From: Dirofilaria immitis
Taxonomy: Eukaryota; Nematoda; Chromadorea; Rhabditida; Onchocercidae
Direction: 5' to 3'
NCBI GenBank assembly: GCA_024305405.1
Contig: JAKNDB010000087.1
Coordinates: 8,248,501-8,312,500 of the forward strand
DNA length: 64,000 nt
Shown: positions 1 to 12,360 of the stretch, in pieces
Position numbering within the stretch: the stretch's first letter is position 1
Layout: each line of letters begins with the position of its first letter
Notes under the pieces: model-generated
What the model saw: the letters and a program-made list of their open reading frames with translations, nothing else
What the model was told of the DNA's origin: nothing
Database searches by the model: none
Position numbers and translations under genes: made by a program

Positions 1-223
1 ACGGTTTTCTAGACTTTTCTTGATTTTTTTTTTTTTGAAAACATACAGGGATTAAACAAAAATGAGTACTGCGTGTTAATCGAAACCGTTTGAATATTTT
101 TATAATTATAGTATTTCGTAACATTTATTAGTTTATTGACTGCTAACATTCTAACCTTTTTATTTTATCAAACAATTACTTGTCTTTTACTTGGTTACAT
201 CATTTTTGCTAGCTTTATTTCAG

Positions 224-1367
224 TTCGGATGATCTGAGTAGTTCGAATGATACGGATAATGATGAATGGCTAAGAGGAATAGGTATATCTCCAAGGAAAA
301 CTCTAAAGATTACGCGAAAGTAAATGAAATTTATGATATTGAAGATAATATTTGATAATTGATTATTCTGATGTGCGATTCAAAAGAAAATAAAATTGAA
401 AGCGAGATTTTTATCAATAGCCGTTTGAGTGAAATCGAAAAATTGATTTTCTAAAGGAAAAAAGTATTTTCTATAATTTCAAAAATTCTATTAACAGCGC
501 TGAGAAATTTATTTCTGTTCATATCAAATATTTCTCATCAAAAATCTATATTGCAGTAAATCGGTGGCGTCAAACCAGTCTCTAAATTATGAACGTTCGT
601 TATCATTGGATCCAGATTTTATGAATGAGAACAGGAAAAGTGCAATTGTAATAAACGATTTAGACAGTATTGCGGTAACTTTAACTTTCATTTTTGTGCT
701 ATCCATTCTGAAAAGTTCGAGAATATTCATGGGTTTTTATGACCATATTTTTAAGGCTCTTTATAATATGATGACTACATCGAATTTCGGGCGTGTTGCA
801 ACTGGACCACAAGCCGGTTTTCCACCAACTCTTTTAGCCAGACAGCCGTTTCTAAATGCAGTATTGAAGAATTTGAAAGTAGGCGTATTTATTTATCCTT
901 TTTATCTCACGATTTTCGAAGCATTTAAAAACTTTTATTCTGTTATTGTGATTTTCCAGTGTCAGTATCGAGAGTTCACAAAAGATGGCGCTGATTTTTA
1001 TGTCTGCGAGTGGGAAAATGGTCCTATTATGCCTCATATGCTTTCAATGGTAGTCATTCATAATCTTGATAGTTTTTAATAATCTTAGTGCAACGGAAAG
1101 AAAAGTGGAAATATAATGTATAAATATATTATCTGCACTGCAAATTTATTTTTAAATTCATTCCTGTAACAATACATTTTCTAAAGACTTTTCTTGCAGT
1201 TGGAAAATTTTCTTCGACACAGCTCAAAATCCGACCAAGAAAACTCCATCACAGGTCGAATAAGCGGTCGTTTCAAATGTCCAGGAATGAATGATGCAGT
1301 TTGTCTTGGTGGAATGACAAATTTCAGCAGTTTTGAATTTCATCTTGGTTCTTTCTTCAAATCATGA
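224..1367 (+). CDS. 3' part of an unrecognised gene (five exons)
   Basis: Five exons with matching splice phases can be read: 224-319, 557-674, 756-860, 960-1049 and 1200-1367, ending at TGA 1365-1367. All later acceptors are TTTCAG/TTGCAG-like except the third, which is TTTTAAG. The product segment is about 190 residues and begins inside the protein, so the 5' end lies before the window. It starts with a Ser/Asp-rich stretch (SDDLSSSNDTDNDEW), has no membrane segment once introns are removed, and ends in a part with several cysteines (motif FKCPGMNDAVCLGG, then FHLGSFFKS at the C-terminus). The exon 2-4 region stays open through the introns, so an unspliced ORF of 171 codons (564-1079) exists there, but the intron translations are hydrophobic and unlike the exon parts. 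I do not recognise the family. The splice model is well supported; the function is unknown. Confidence 0.55.
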
Positions 1368-1608
1368 TGGTAGTTGTTTTAACTGTGTGTGTATCTTATG
1401 TCTTTCATCATTTAAACTTCTTGTAGAATTCAGCTTCGCATCAATATATTGGCATCGAATGATATCATCACTAGTTGATACGCATCACGCTGAATAATGA
1501 AGAGTACTAATGTTTTTTTCCAAAATTAATTTAGTAAATAATATCTGCTAAATGCTTATTACAGTCATATTTATGTATTTTTACCACGACTATATCTCTC
1601 TCCTACAG

Positions 1609-2338
1609 CACTAATCTTTCTTCGGCGAATGGCATTGAATTCGGCGGTACAATCCTTTTACTTTTATCAAATAAAATGATATTAGTTCATTTTACTTCTA
1701 AAGAAATCAATAAAGTAGGCATTAAATAGTAAACATGAAATAACTTTACCTTTTAATTTTCCAGCTATCTTGATATGCACATATATTCATTTGGCCGTAT
1801 TGTTATTCGAGTAATCGGTGATAATTACATGAACATTATATGCTTTTGTCAATCTTTTTTTTATTCTTCTCTCGGAAAAGTCTTACGCTTCTTTTTCAAA
1901 TTTTATTTTCGATACGGGTGAATGATACGTGTTGTTTGCTGTTAAAAGTATCATTCATATTGTTGTTGTATTTGAAATGCAAAAAACTTCCTTGCAATTA
2001 TAATTGTATGGGATATTTTGTTCTTGAAACATAATATTTAATTTTTTTATTGAGTGTTTTAGCTTTTGCTGTATTTGTTCCTTTGATATATTTCTTTCTT
2101 TTCTTAACTGACATGATTGTTGGGATGTATCATATAAGTTTCATTTCTTTCAGATTATATTCGTTTTTGTCATTTTGATAAAATTGTTCCAGTTGACGAA
2201 TATTTCGTCATAACATTGTCTAACTACTTGTTTTTACTGTTCCAGAAAAAAGAAAAAATTCTGCGAGTATATTTAAATTATCAGAAGGAAGAGGACGTGA
2301 CAGAGAAAAAATCTCAAGTAAAGAACCTGATAATAAGT
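1609..2338 (+). CDS. Two possible further exons downstream
   Basis: Two segments look exonic. One is 1609-1646, after TCCTACAG and before GGTACAA, reading TNLSSANGIEFG. The other is 2246-2338, after TGTTCCAG, reading a basic/acidic tail (KRKNSASIFKLSEGRGRD...) that ends at TAG 2336-2338. Their phases fit each other (phase 1). They do not join in phase to the preceding exon, which ends in its own stop at 1367. They could be an alternative 3' end of that gene or the end of a separate small gene. The 2246 exon is also open in a second frame, so the call is weak. Confidence 0.25.
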
Positions 2339-2750
2339 AGAGTCATGATAAATTTAGAACGATAAAATAGCAGTTGAAGTATCGATTATTATACCTAATG
2401 AGATTTAATCATATCATTCTAAAATTCCGTGTTGATTCGTTGTGAGGCAATGTTGGCTTGCCGCACTCACAATTTTATTTTTGCACTATCAGTAAGGACA
2501 AGAACTTTAAAAATTATTTACCTCACCTTATAATATATACAATAATCAGGGAGATTTTATCTCAGGAGATAATTTTAATTTCTGCAGATTAGAAAGTCAT
2601 AATGTTTGGCGAATTATGTTTCTGAACAATTCTCTTGTCCACGATAATCAAGTATCGATAATACCATACCATAGTAGACGAATATACAAATATATGAAAG
2701 ATAATTTGAATCACATAAATAATTGTAGTTTATGCTTTTTTCATATTTCA

Positions 2751-3017
2751 CTATTCATTAATGTAATGCAAACGCAATAATTGCATGCAAAAGTGATAAT
2801 GCTGTTGCATCGATCTGAAAAAAATAACCAGGTAGATATTTTGCAATGAATAAAACATTTTTGGATTTTAAATACTTTCAAATAAAAAGTATTGCGATAT
2901 TTACCCCAGCAAATGTCCATTTTCACTCCAACGTAAAAATGAATAATCGATGGAATGATGAAATTCGGTAACGGCGCAAATTCCAGCGAGTAATGAGCAT
3001 ATAACAGCAGTCGGCAT
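2751..3017 (-). CDS. Small putative membrane/secreted protein
   Basis: A first coding exon runs from ATG 3017 down to 2905, behind a canonical acceptor (TGTTCAG at 3021-3027) that could take a trans-spliced leader. It begins MPTAVICSLLAGICAV, which reads like a signal peptide or short membrane segment, followed by a His/Asp/Ser-rich part. The second exon starts at 2814 after TTTTTCAG. In the literal phase it ends at TAG 2751-2753 with a Gln/His-rich tail. If one G is missing from the GGGG run at the donor (2905-2908), the exon instead reads IDATALSLLHAIIAFALH, a second membrane segment ending at TAA 2758-2760. Given the other homopolymer problems in this window I favour the second reading. 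Family unknown. It lies about 420 bp downstream of the next gene on the same strand and might share an operon with it. Confidence 0.35.
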
Positions 3018-3441
3018 TTCCTGAACATTTTTGAAAATTTAAATTTCCTTCTTAGTTTAGAAATTACAAATTGGACAGTTTTTTCATTCTCAATGAGCAT
3101 TCAATAACTTTAAATTTTTAGGTATCAAACTGAATAATAATTTAAATTTGAACATAAAAAAAAACAATTATATCATGTTAGATACTTTTACTAATGCGAG
3201 ATTTATTATTCCAATTTTAAAATTGAAATTTTTTTAATTCATTAAAAGTAAAATTGGGAAATGTAATATTACTGTTTCATCTTCGTATTCAATTAATTCA
3301 ATTCTAATATTGCTTAAAAATCACGAAAAATAACCAACAACTAATACAATAAATTCTTTTATTTCAGTATTTAAAATTTTTAATATTTCTTTTCATTTCT
3401 TCCTCCTTCTGAATTATTCAAAAAAAGAAAAGAAGTGTAAC

Positions 3442-4248
3442 TTACAAATCTAATGTATGTTGTTCTAATTTCGGATTTTTAAATATCGAATTAGCAAGCA
3501 ACCAAATGAGCGATAATAATAGGATAAGCAATGCTATAAACATCACAAATAGTTCGAATGTTTTATAATTATTGGCTGGATCATTTTCCCTTATCTTATC
3601 TTCAATACCTTTCATGATTTGTACTTGTTCCTGAAATCAGAGATAATGACATAAGTGATAATTAATCATAATTATAATAAGTGAATTGTAGGAGAAAAAG
3701 ATTGCAATTATCAGAAAATATAGTCTATTATCTCAAGAAATATTGGGAAATGCAATATTTTACTCTTAAACTACACATCATTATAGGCTTGAATAATTTT
3801 TTCTTCCAGTTTTTCTTCTGGCTTCGTAAAATTCTTGAAATTTAAACTTTCTTTGCTGATTGAAATTACACGTGCTTAATTAAAATTACATGTAGATGAT
3901 ATAAAATTACACATAAAGGTAAATGATATGAAATTGCATTAGACAGGTTAAATGCAAAATTATTCCTACATCATAGTCTAGATATTACATCATTTGATTG
4001 AATCATATGAAATGATTAATTTACCTGCAATAATTTACCCTGTATATTAAATACCTTTAAATCTGTATAATCTTATAAATCTATTAAATGATTCGATGCA
4101 TTTAAACTATGACTACTAATTTGTAATGATAGTGAATGTAAGATATGATTATAATGATGATAAAACAGAATAATAAAAGTAACCTGAAAATGTTGATGAT
4201 TTTTGGTAAACCACAATGGCCAGCAATTTAAATAGTGACAATAAATCC
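3442..4248 (-). CDS. 3' exons of a single-pass membrane protein
   Basis: Two exons are visible: 4184-4248 (after TTACTCAG) and 3442-3630 (after TGATTTCAG), joined in phase 0 and ending at TAA 3442-3444. The first encodes a Cys/Trp-containing stretch (YCHYLNCWPLWFTKNHQHFQ). The second gives a charged helix (QVQIMKGIEDKIREND), one strongly hydrophobic segment (ELFVMFIALLILLLSLIW) and a short tail ending LEQHTLDL. This suggests a C-terminal membrane anchor with a short tail. Upstream exons were not found in the AT-rich DNA beyond 4.25 kb, so the gene is 5'-incomplete as annotated. The family is not recognised. Confidence 0.4.
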
Positions 4249-7200
4249 CTGAGTAATAACATAGCAGAAGTGATAAAACCTATAAATTAAATATCAATTA
4301 TAATATAGCTACTTTCACTATGACATATTATTTATTATCTTTAGTAATTATCAAAATGAAATTCCAATTGCCAACGAATAATTAAATTAATTTTGACGTT
4401 CCAACAGATAGTTTGTTACATTTGTTTTCTGAATAGAGTAATTAAAATTTTAAGCTCATTTAACTAATCATTGTTGATTATTAAACAAATCTTGCATAAT
4501 TACATAACTGTATTATAATAGTCTAGACACATATCATTCATATGAATGATGGTTCTTGTTTTTGCCGCAGAAATAAATAAATTGAATTATTTATTAAATC
4601 GTTTTTATAATTAAAATAATTACACAATCGTTAAAGGTGATAACTTCCTTTCTTAATAGCTTAAATGCTATTCAGCTTAATCTTTAATCTAAGCTCACCG
4701 TATGCTATATTAAAATAAAAATAATCCTTATAATGTATAATTTTTTAAGCGATAGTTTAATGATTAAATAGACAAATATATCATCTACCATTATTTCTAA
4801 CATAAAATTCAATTTATTCGTTTCTAATATATTCTAGTATTTTTATTAAATAATCAAATTTAAAAAGAGTTACTTAGTCAATGTAGCATATCATACTGAA
4901 CAATATCATTTAGAGCATTTCAATAATTTAATTAAATATGTCATTAATTTCTTGAAGACATTTCAAGTGCTACTCACCAAAAACTACTCCAGTTTAACTT
5001 TAAAAAAAATATATCGGCGAAGAGATTGAAATGTTCTAATCATAACATTCTGCAATTATTCTATTGTTTAACATTTTTAATTTCCATAACAAACATTTCA
5101 TGTTATGCTTTAAAATGCGGAAAAAAAATGAATCAATCGAATTCATAATGTTAATAAAAGAGAAATATATGCTACAAATATTTACAAGCAATAAATCATA
5201 AAATTTTGTATTAAATGTAAATTTTTTTAAAAAAATCGCTTACTCATTTAATAGAAAAATATTTTTATTGTTATTATAGTAATATATCTTAGAACAGTGC
5301 TAAATACACAAAAAATTTAAATGTTAGAAAAATAGTAGTTTTAAAGGAAATGCTCGGATTGAACGGAGGATGTTATATAAATAATAAATTTGTTCACATT
5401 TGTATTTAAATATTTTCACATTAGCATTATTTAATTTCTGCTAATAACTAACAAAAATCATCGATATCGTTTTAATTTTTCAAACTTAAATTTTGAAATA
5501 AAATCCTTGGTTTGATTTAATTTATCAGAAACTTATTGCACTCGATAATAATCTCAAATTAAACTCAATCTATTTTTAAAATATATAGTAATGAAACTAT
5601 TTAACATTTAAATATTTGTTACGTTGACAAGCTCAATTATTGCTAGTATTTAGCAAGCTAATTTGCATACAATCTTTAATATTACTCTCTGAGCTTCTAA
5701 TTTTAAGTTTGTAAGATACGTTTTTATTGATTTGATTTGTTCATTTATTTTTCTTCAATTTCATCGCATTCAATTTTATTTTTTAAATAAAACATTCGTT
5801 TTTTTGAATATATGTGATACATAGTATTATAAAGATTGTTTTTTAAATGTTCTTGCACGAATTTTTTGAAAATTATCATTTTTAATTTAGAAATTATAAA
5901 TAATATTAGTTATTTTTTCAAAAATTTATAATTTTAATAATTATGCTTTAATAATGCTTGATTATAGAGAATTTTATCAAAACGGATACTTGGCTAATGA
6001 TTACGAAAACTGTCATTTAGCTAAAGTAAAATATTTCAAATCTAAACAAAACAACTGACAATTAGGGAAATAATTTCTCAATTATATTTTTATTCTTATC
6101 GTTAACATAATTTTACTATTCTTAAAATATAATACCCAATACAATAATAGGCGTAGCATCGTTGCGATCATTAATATTATAATTAGCATTATCATTTAAT
6201 ATTATTACTTAAATTATTTTTAACAGTTATGCTATCATAATCAACATTACTAATATTAATCGTACCATTATCATTTATTGTATACAGCATTATCATTGAT
6301 GCTGACTATTATTATCACTTTTCCATCGTCATTATGTCACATCAATGATCAACTTACCATTGAAATGAAATACAAGAAGAGAAGAAATTTTTCTCTTGTG
6401 CGAGTCAACATTGTTTAAAATTAAAGCCCATTTTTGATTGATAGAGATTAACTCGAAGAGCTTAAATATTATATGATATTTTTTTGTATCCATGGCGATG
6501 ATTACAATCTAAAGTAATGACATATTATCTACATCGAATTAAATATTATAAGCTTCATTAATATGTCGCATTCAAATGTGAAAAATTAAAGATTAAATAA
6601 TTACACAAATCATTAAGAATTCAAATATAATTAATAACAATGCTAAAAAGATATGCTAACACTGTTGTTAGTTAGTATTTAATATTAAATTAATTTTTAA
6701 CGCTACTTTTCTCAAACAAAAAGTCTTGATTGCGATGGCTCTTTTTAATTTGAATTTGTCAAAATAGTTACTACTATTATGATAAAATCGGCAAACTAAA
6801 CACCTTTGATATTATAGTTTTATAATTTTATCAAAATTTGAAGATATAAATTAATTAAAAATGAAATGCAAATATTTAAATTTCATCCACTGATTTCGCA
6901 GTCGATATTTTTCCTCATTTTTATTTCTCCCAGCTATCCAAAGTGCGATTTTTCCTCTTTCCTTACTCATCTTTTGTATAACAAATAGAATTTTTATTCA
7001 TAATTATATTTTCTTTCATACCGCCCAATAATTATTTCCTCTGCTGCAACTTTTTTTATTTAAGAGAAACTAATACATTCAATTATTATGGATATGTTGT
7101 TTGAATAAAAGTACTCATAGAAATGCAAATAAAAAACAAAGCCTTGGAAAATTAAAAAGAAGAAATTCTCGAGCAAATTTTTCTGATTGATTACTTCAAA

Positions 7201-8014
7201 GAAAACGAAAAATTTTGATCAAATCAACAAAATTTCTTAGAATCAAATGTAAGATTGTTTTGAATGATAAGTTTTTTCCTATATGAAAATTTTTGGAAGT
7301 ACTTTTTTATTTTTCAAAAATTGTATGATTTGTTTAATAGCGATAGCTATGAATCATGTAAAATGTAAATGTTTAAGATTGTTTTATAATAAAAAAATTT
7401 TTTAAAAAGTTGCCGAAAAAAAAATTTTGTGAGCAATAAATTGAACATCGAACGGATGAATAATTCAATCCACGCCAAAATTTTAAGGATTTTTTCTTAA
7501 TTGCCTATTTAATAATTATTTGTCTTATTTAATCTTTTTTCCTTAAATCCATTCCAGAATATATTAAAATATTAGGATTTTTCAGTTTTTTTTTTGCTTT
7601 ACACTTTTGTCCAAAATTTTGTTTTAAGAGTTTAATACTCCTACCATTTAAAAATGAAATTCATATTCGAATATTTCATTCTATTTTTTCTAACAAAGCA
7701 TTCTAACAAATAATAAAGTTATGATTGAATAATAAATATAAAATTGGCCATAAAAATGAAATGATAAATTGATCACGAAAGGTTATTCTATAAAATTTTA
7801 TCGAATTATTATAGGATAATTCCATATTCCATTATCATATCATCATATCATTAAGTTGTAGCAGTTAATATGTAAATTTAACAATCGCCAAATGCAGATA
7901 TTCATATTAATGACAAAGAAAATTTCTTCTGAAGAATTAAATTAAATTTTTAATTTTTAATAAATTTCCCAAAATTTTATCTTCCAAAAATTTTATAAAA
8001 ACGAAAGAATTTCA

Positions 8015-8260
8015 TATCGATTGAAAGGAAATGTGGGAAAAAGCAAAGAAAAAAGAATGGGAGGTATGCGTTGTTGGCTGTTATATCATGAAAATGAGAA
8101 TTTTGAAAGATTGCATTAGTCGATATAAGGCGGTACATAGGCTATAGCATTAACTACTTGAAGCTTTAAGGAACGAATGGCTTCGGTTAGAATTGAAGAT
8201 TAAAGCCTAGTTGCAATATCCTGAAGTATTAAAGCTGTTGAGAAAGTAATAATAAAGAAG
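8015..8260. other. Less AT-rich island, possible decayed coding DNA
   Basis: Compared with its surroundings this stretch has fewer A/T runs. On the + strand one frame keeps an amphipathic, Lys/Glu/Leu-rich composition over most of it (pieces such as KEMWEKAKKKEWE, LLEALRNEWLRLELKIKA and YPEVLKLLRK), interrupted by several stop codons. No splice-bounded exon and no family could be assigned. It could be an eroded exon or an old repeat fragment. Confidence 0.2.
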
Positions 8261-9843
8261 GAATATACCGGAATAATCGATGATAAACAAATTCTTTTTA
8301 TTCGTTCAGCAATATTTATCAAAATTCACCGAATGATTTAAGTGAAAATAAATAAATGGCCATATTATCAATCTTAGAAGTTATGGTCGATATTCTATTT
8401 ATAATTTTTAATTATTCCTATTGTATTTTGAACATATATTAATTAAATATTTCAAAGTCCAAATATTTTTGATAGCTCATGCACTTATTTATTAATACAT
8501 CTCAATGATTTGTCATTTAAAATTAAGTAATTTACCTATGATTTAATGCTTCTAAATATTTGCATGATAATTATATTTATCAAACATTGATGATAAAGAC
8601 TATTTGATAGATTTTTATAACTGAAAACAATGAAACTTTTTCATGCAACATCGATAATTTGAATTTTCATCAACATAAAATTTTTTTTAGATCCAAATAT
8701 TATTCTAATAAATAGCAACTATAATTTAATTAATAATTTATGATAGAGCAGAAATAATGCTGGATCGAAGTTAAAAATTAAAATAAACAAAGATCACCAT
8801 TTCAATTTAAACTTTATTTTTGGTTGAAATTTAAACAATAATAGTTACATATCATAATAGTTTTAATTTCAATTTTAAAAACGCATTAATTATTTTTAGT
8901 ATTTAAACTCATTTATACTTACGTTAAAATTTTATTTTTATGCTTGAAAATAGAAGAAAAATCAATTCATAAAGTATAACAGCTGCATTTTAAAACGAAG
9001 TTAAGTCTGAATGTAATCTTAAAATATTTAATATGCGCTACATTTTGTTTCATTTTGCTGTTTTTCTCATCCAGCAATCCTGTAACATTTAACTCTACTA
9101 AATTTTGAATTTCAAATTAACTATTAAAATTAGGAATGATTTTATGACATAGGTACCAGTCCTTTAAATAGGTTTTTGGCAGTGGTCAATGAATAATGTA
9201 AACATTATTAGATCTCATCAAAAAAGGAGGTCAAGGATTGTCAAAATGACCCTACTTTCTATATTAGCCTTCATTATTTAACTATTCAAACGATCAGATA
9301 TTTTAGGATTTGAATAAATGAAAATTAAATGCTGCGTCCATCACTGTAGATAATGAAGCTAAGTTTCATTTATTTATATTTTTACATCGCAAATGTTAAT
9401 TAGTCTTTCGTAACCTTATATTGGTAAATTTTTGTTTTCATTTTAAAATTTTATCATCTATCTTATTTTTCATTTGAAAATTCGAGATCAAAAATCTCAA
9501 CGTCAATATTGGAACAATTTCCGAGACATTATAATTTCCGAAACATTATACAGCGGCGAAATGTCTTATGATTGGCTGAAATTCTCAAGCCATGGCAAGG
9601 AAATTGTTTTAATAGTATTCGTTGTTACATTCCCTAAATTTTTGAAGTATTTGAGCTTTTCCTGTTAGTTTTATCATAAAGATCTGCTTTCAATATATAT
9701 TAATTTTGATAATATTTCAAATGATTTTGTTATAAATTATTAGACTTAACATGATGGATGAAGTAAGAAATAATAACTGTTTCCTAGAACATAGAAATAC
9801 AATAACCTTTCCTAGAATACTTAAAAGTATACTGTTTTCCTTC

Positions 9844-9875
9844 ATGTATGTATGTATGTATGTATGTATGTATGT
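9844..9875. repeat. (ATGT)8 microsatellite
   Basis: About eight perfect tandem copies of ATGT, followed by an imperfect ATAT tail. Confidence 0.95.
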
Positions 9876-10723
9876 ATATATCTATAGCAATAAAAATTAA
9901 AATTAAAATAATAATTATGTAAAAAAATTATAATCTCTTAAAATGAATATGGAATTTCCAAAGAGCCATCGTTGTAATTGTCACTTTTATAAATTATCCG
10001 TTTTTGTATTCAATAAGTATTATAATTACATTTAATTAATATTTAAATATCAAATAATTATTCTTAAATATTATATAATACGATAACTTTGCGAAATTAT
10101 TTTGGCATCATTTATAGTGCAATTATCATAATAATCTTCAACTACTACCGCAATTTGTATGTTAAAATAGTAAGCGCGAATGGATGAAATTCTTTTCTTT
10201 CCTTTCGTTCTTTATTCTTTTTAAGTTCAAGTTCAATGTTTAAATCAAGATGTGGTGCATTGCCGAATCATAATAATAATAAGAGCATTAAAAATGATAA
10301 TTATTTGTAATGATTGATTAACATACCGCACCGGAAATACGGTCCATCATTTTATAAAATATAGCGATTCTATTCATCAGATGGATAAATTGCGACCCGT
10401 TTTAGAATAAATATGGCAAAAATTTAATTGAAAATTGATCAATTATTACGTTATTACTGTTAATAGTAGCATTGTTATTATTATTACTACTTTTATTATT
10501 ATTATAGTCAAGTGATAGCATGATATGATTAATAATTGATTAACTAACGTAATGACTAAAATATGATAGGATATGATTAAAAATGGAAAAATTCAGATAA
10601 GAGTATAAACTAATTTTTAATCATATGATTATATGATCGAAATATTAATTTTAAGTGCATAATCATTTAATTTATAAGAATATTGACATAAAACACGCAA
10701 GATATGAAAAGCCAGAATTGCGA

Positions 10724-10795
10724 ATGATGATAATAGTGATGATAATAATGATGATGACGATAATGATGTTGATGATGATGTTGATGATGATGAAA
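10724..10795. repeat. GAT/AAT-type trinucleotide tract
   Basis: Imperfect tandem GAT, GAC, AAT and GTT triplets. The tract is bounded by ordinary AT-rich DNA and is not part of any exon I can support. Confidence 0.85.
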
Positions 10796-12180
10796 AGGAT
10801 ATTTACTCATTGAAAATGAAAACTATCCTCTTATAAATTGAAGTGGAGTAGGAAATTTCATGAAGTTCAGGGTCATGTTTCATTGAATAATAATTTGCAA
10901 ATGAGTTAAATATTACTTTAAGTATATTTTTAAATATTTCAGGTAAGATTTGCAAATAATCTTAAAAACGAATAAAGCACAACAATTTCAGATATTGCTT
11001 ATTACATTTGGATTAAGCATTGCAATACTTTTTCGATCTCAAATGGCTTCTTGTAGTGGAATATAATTCAACATCTGTATCATTAATTTGATTTATTAAT
11101 TAAGATGGAAATTAAAGTTATCTTAATTTTAATTAAGCGAAAAGAATAAACTATTTTTATGAACTATTTATTCTTTTCTGACTTCGATATTGAGCATTGT
11201 TTATTACAGCAGCATATTAGAAAATTTAATAATAAATACGATTACGGCAACTTTTTTCATTTTTTCTAATTTCCAAAAACATCGAATTTCTCTGAAATGG
11301 AAATGATAATATGAATCAAAAAATTTGTATGAGTCAAATGTTGTGATACAATTTTCTTCCCTTTTCTCTTAAAATAATATATGAAATTTTATTTCAACAT
11401 CTGTATTGCTGCATCCTTTTCTCCTAATTTGCTAATTTTGCCATAAAATATGTGTGGAACGAAAGATAATATAAATGTTTAGCTTTGCTTATTAACCAAC
11501 TAGCACTTTACTTAAAATTTTTATAAAGGTTGTTAAAATTAGAAAATAAAAAGATACATTCTTCTACTTCTTATTTGTTTTTTAATACTTTTCTTTGCAA
11601 GCATGCCAGGCTATTATATTTTGAATAGATAACGTGAAATAAAATAAGTTTAAAAACAGATGAACTACTTATTTTCCCGGAAATTTAATCCGAAAAATTC
11701 TTATTCCGGAAAATAAAAAGGAAACATTACGATGAATTATTAGTAGCTTTTTTAAAAAAAAGTTGAATTTTCTGAAACTAAATATTTCGAGACTAAAAAA
11801 ATGGTTTTAAAATATTATTCGTCTTTTTTTTCGCCAACATTTTATAAAAATATTGTCAAAGCAAAAAAATATTTGTTCCTTACTTAATATCACATAAATT
11901 TTTATAGCAATAAACATGATCGTAAATTAAACCCTACCAAAATGAAAGCATTTTAAAAGTTTTTAGATTGATAATAAAGCGATACATTGTATTCCGATGT
12001 GTTTTAAATTTGAGTTTTTCTTATTGCATAGATGTGATCATACGCCTATTTACTAGAAATATTGGAAGTGCTCTCTTATTAACAAATAAATTATTCCCAA
12101 ATAATGATTTATAAACAGTTTTCTATACGAGCAATTTAAATTCGATTGAATTGAAACGAAGAAAAAACTTATTTTCAGTT

Positions 12181-12360
12181 ACTATTATAATATTGCTCTT
12201 AGCGGAAATGAATCGGATGGATGTTTAGGCTTTGTGAATTGAGCAAATTGTCAAAATGGATATTCCATGGATATGTCACAAAATGTTTAAAGGCGGAGTT
12301 GACCGAGCGTTATCGACCGTTGTGCAGTACATTGTTAATTGCACCAGTATCGGGAAAACT
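12181..12360. other. Island with conflicting exon-like readings
   Basis: This is the most GC-rich spot in the 4-16 kb stretch. On the + strand, after an ATTTTCAG acceptor near 12178, a frame reads a polar Cys-containing segment (ALSGNESDGCLGF, then NCQNGYSMDMSQN) broken by TGA and TAA stops. A second + frame is open for about 48 codons up to TAA 12361-12363. On the - strand a CGTTACAG acceptor is followed by a 24-codon open stretch. The readings exclude each other. The broken first frame has cysteine spacing faintly like the short Cys-rich domains common in secreted nematode proteins, but I do not claim homology. Confidence 0.2.
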
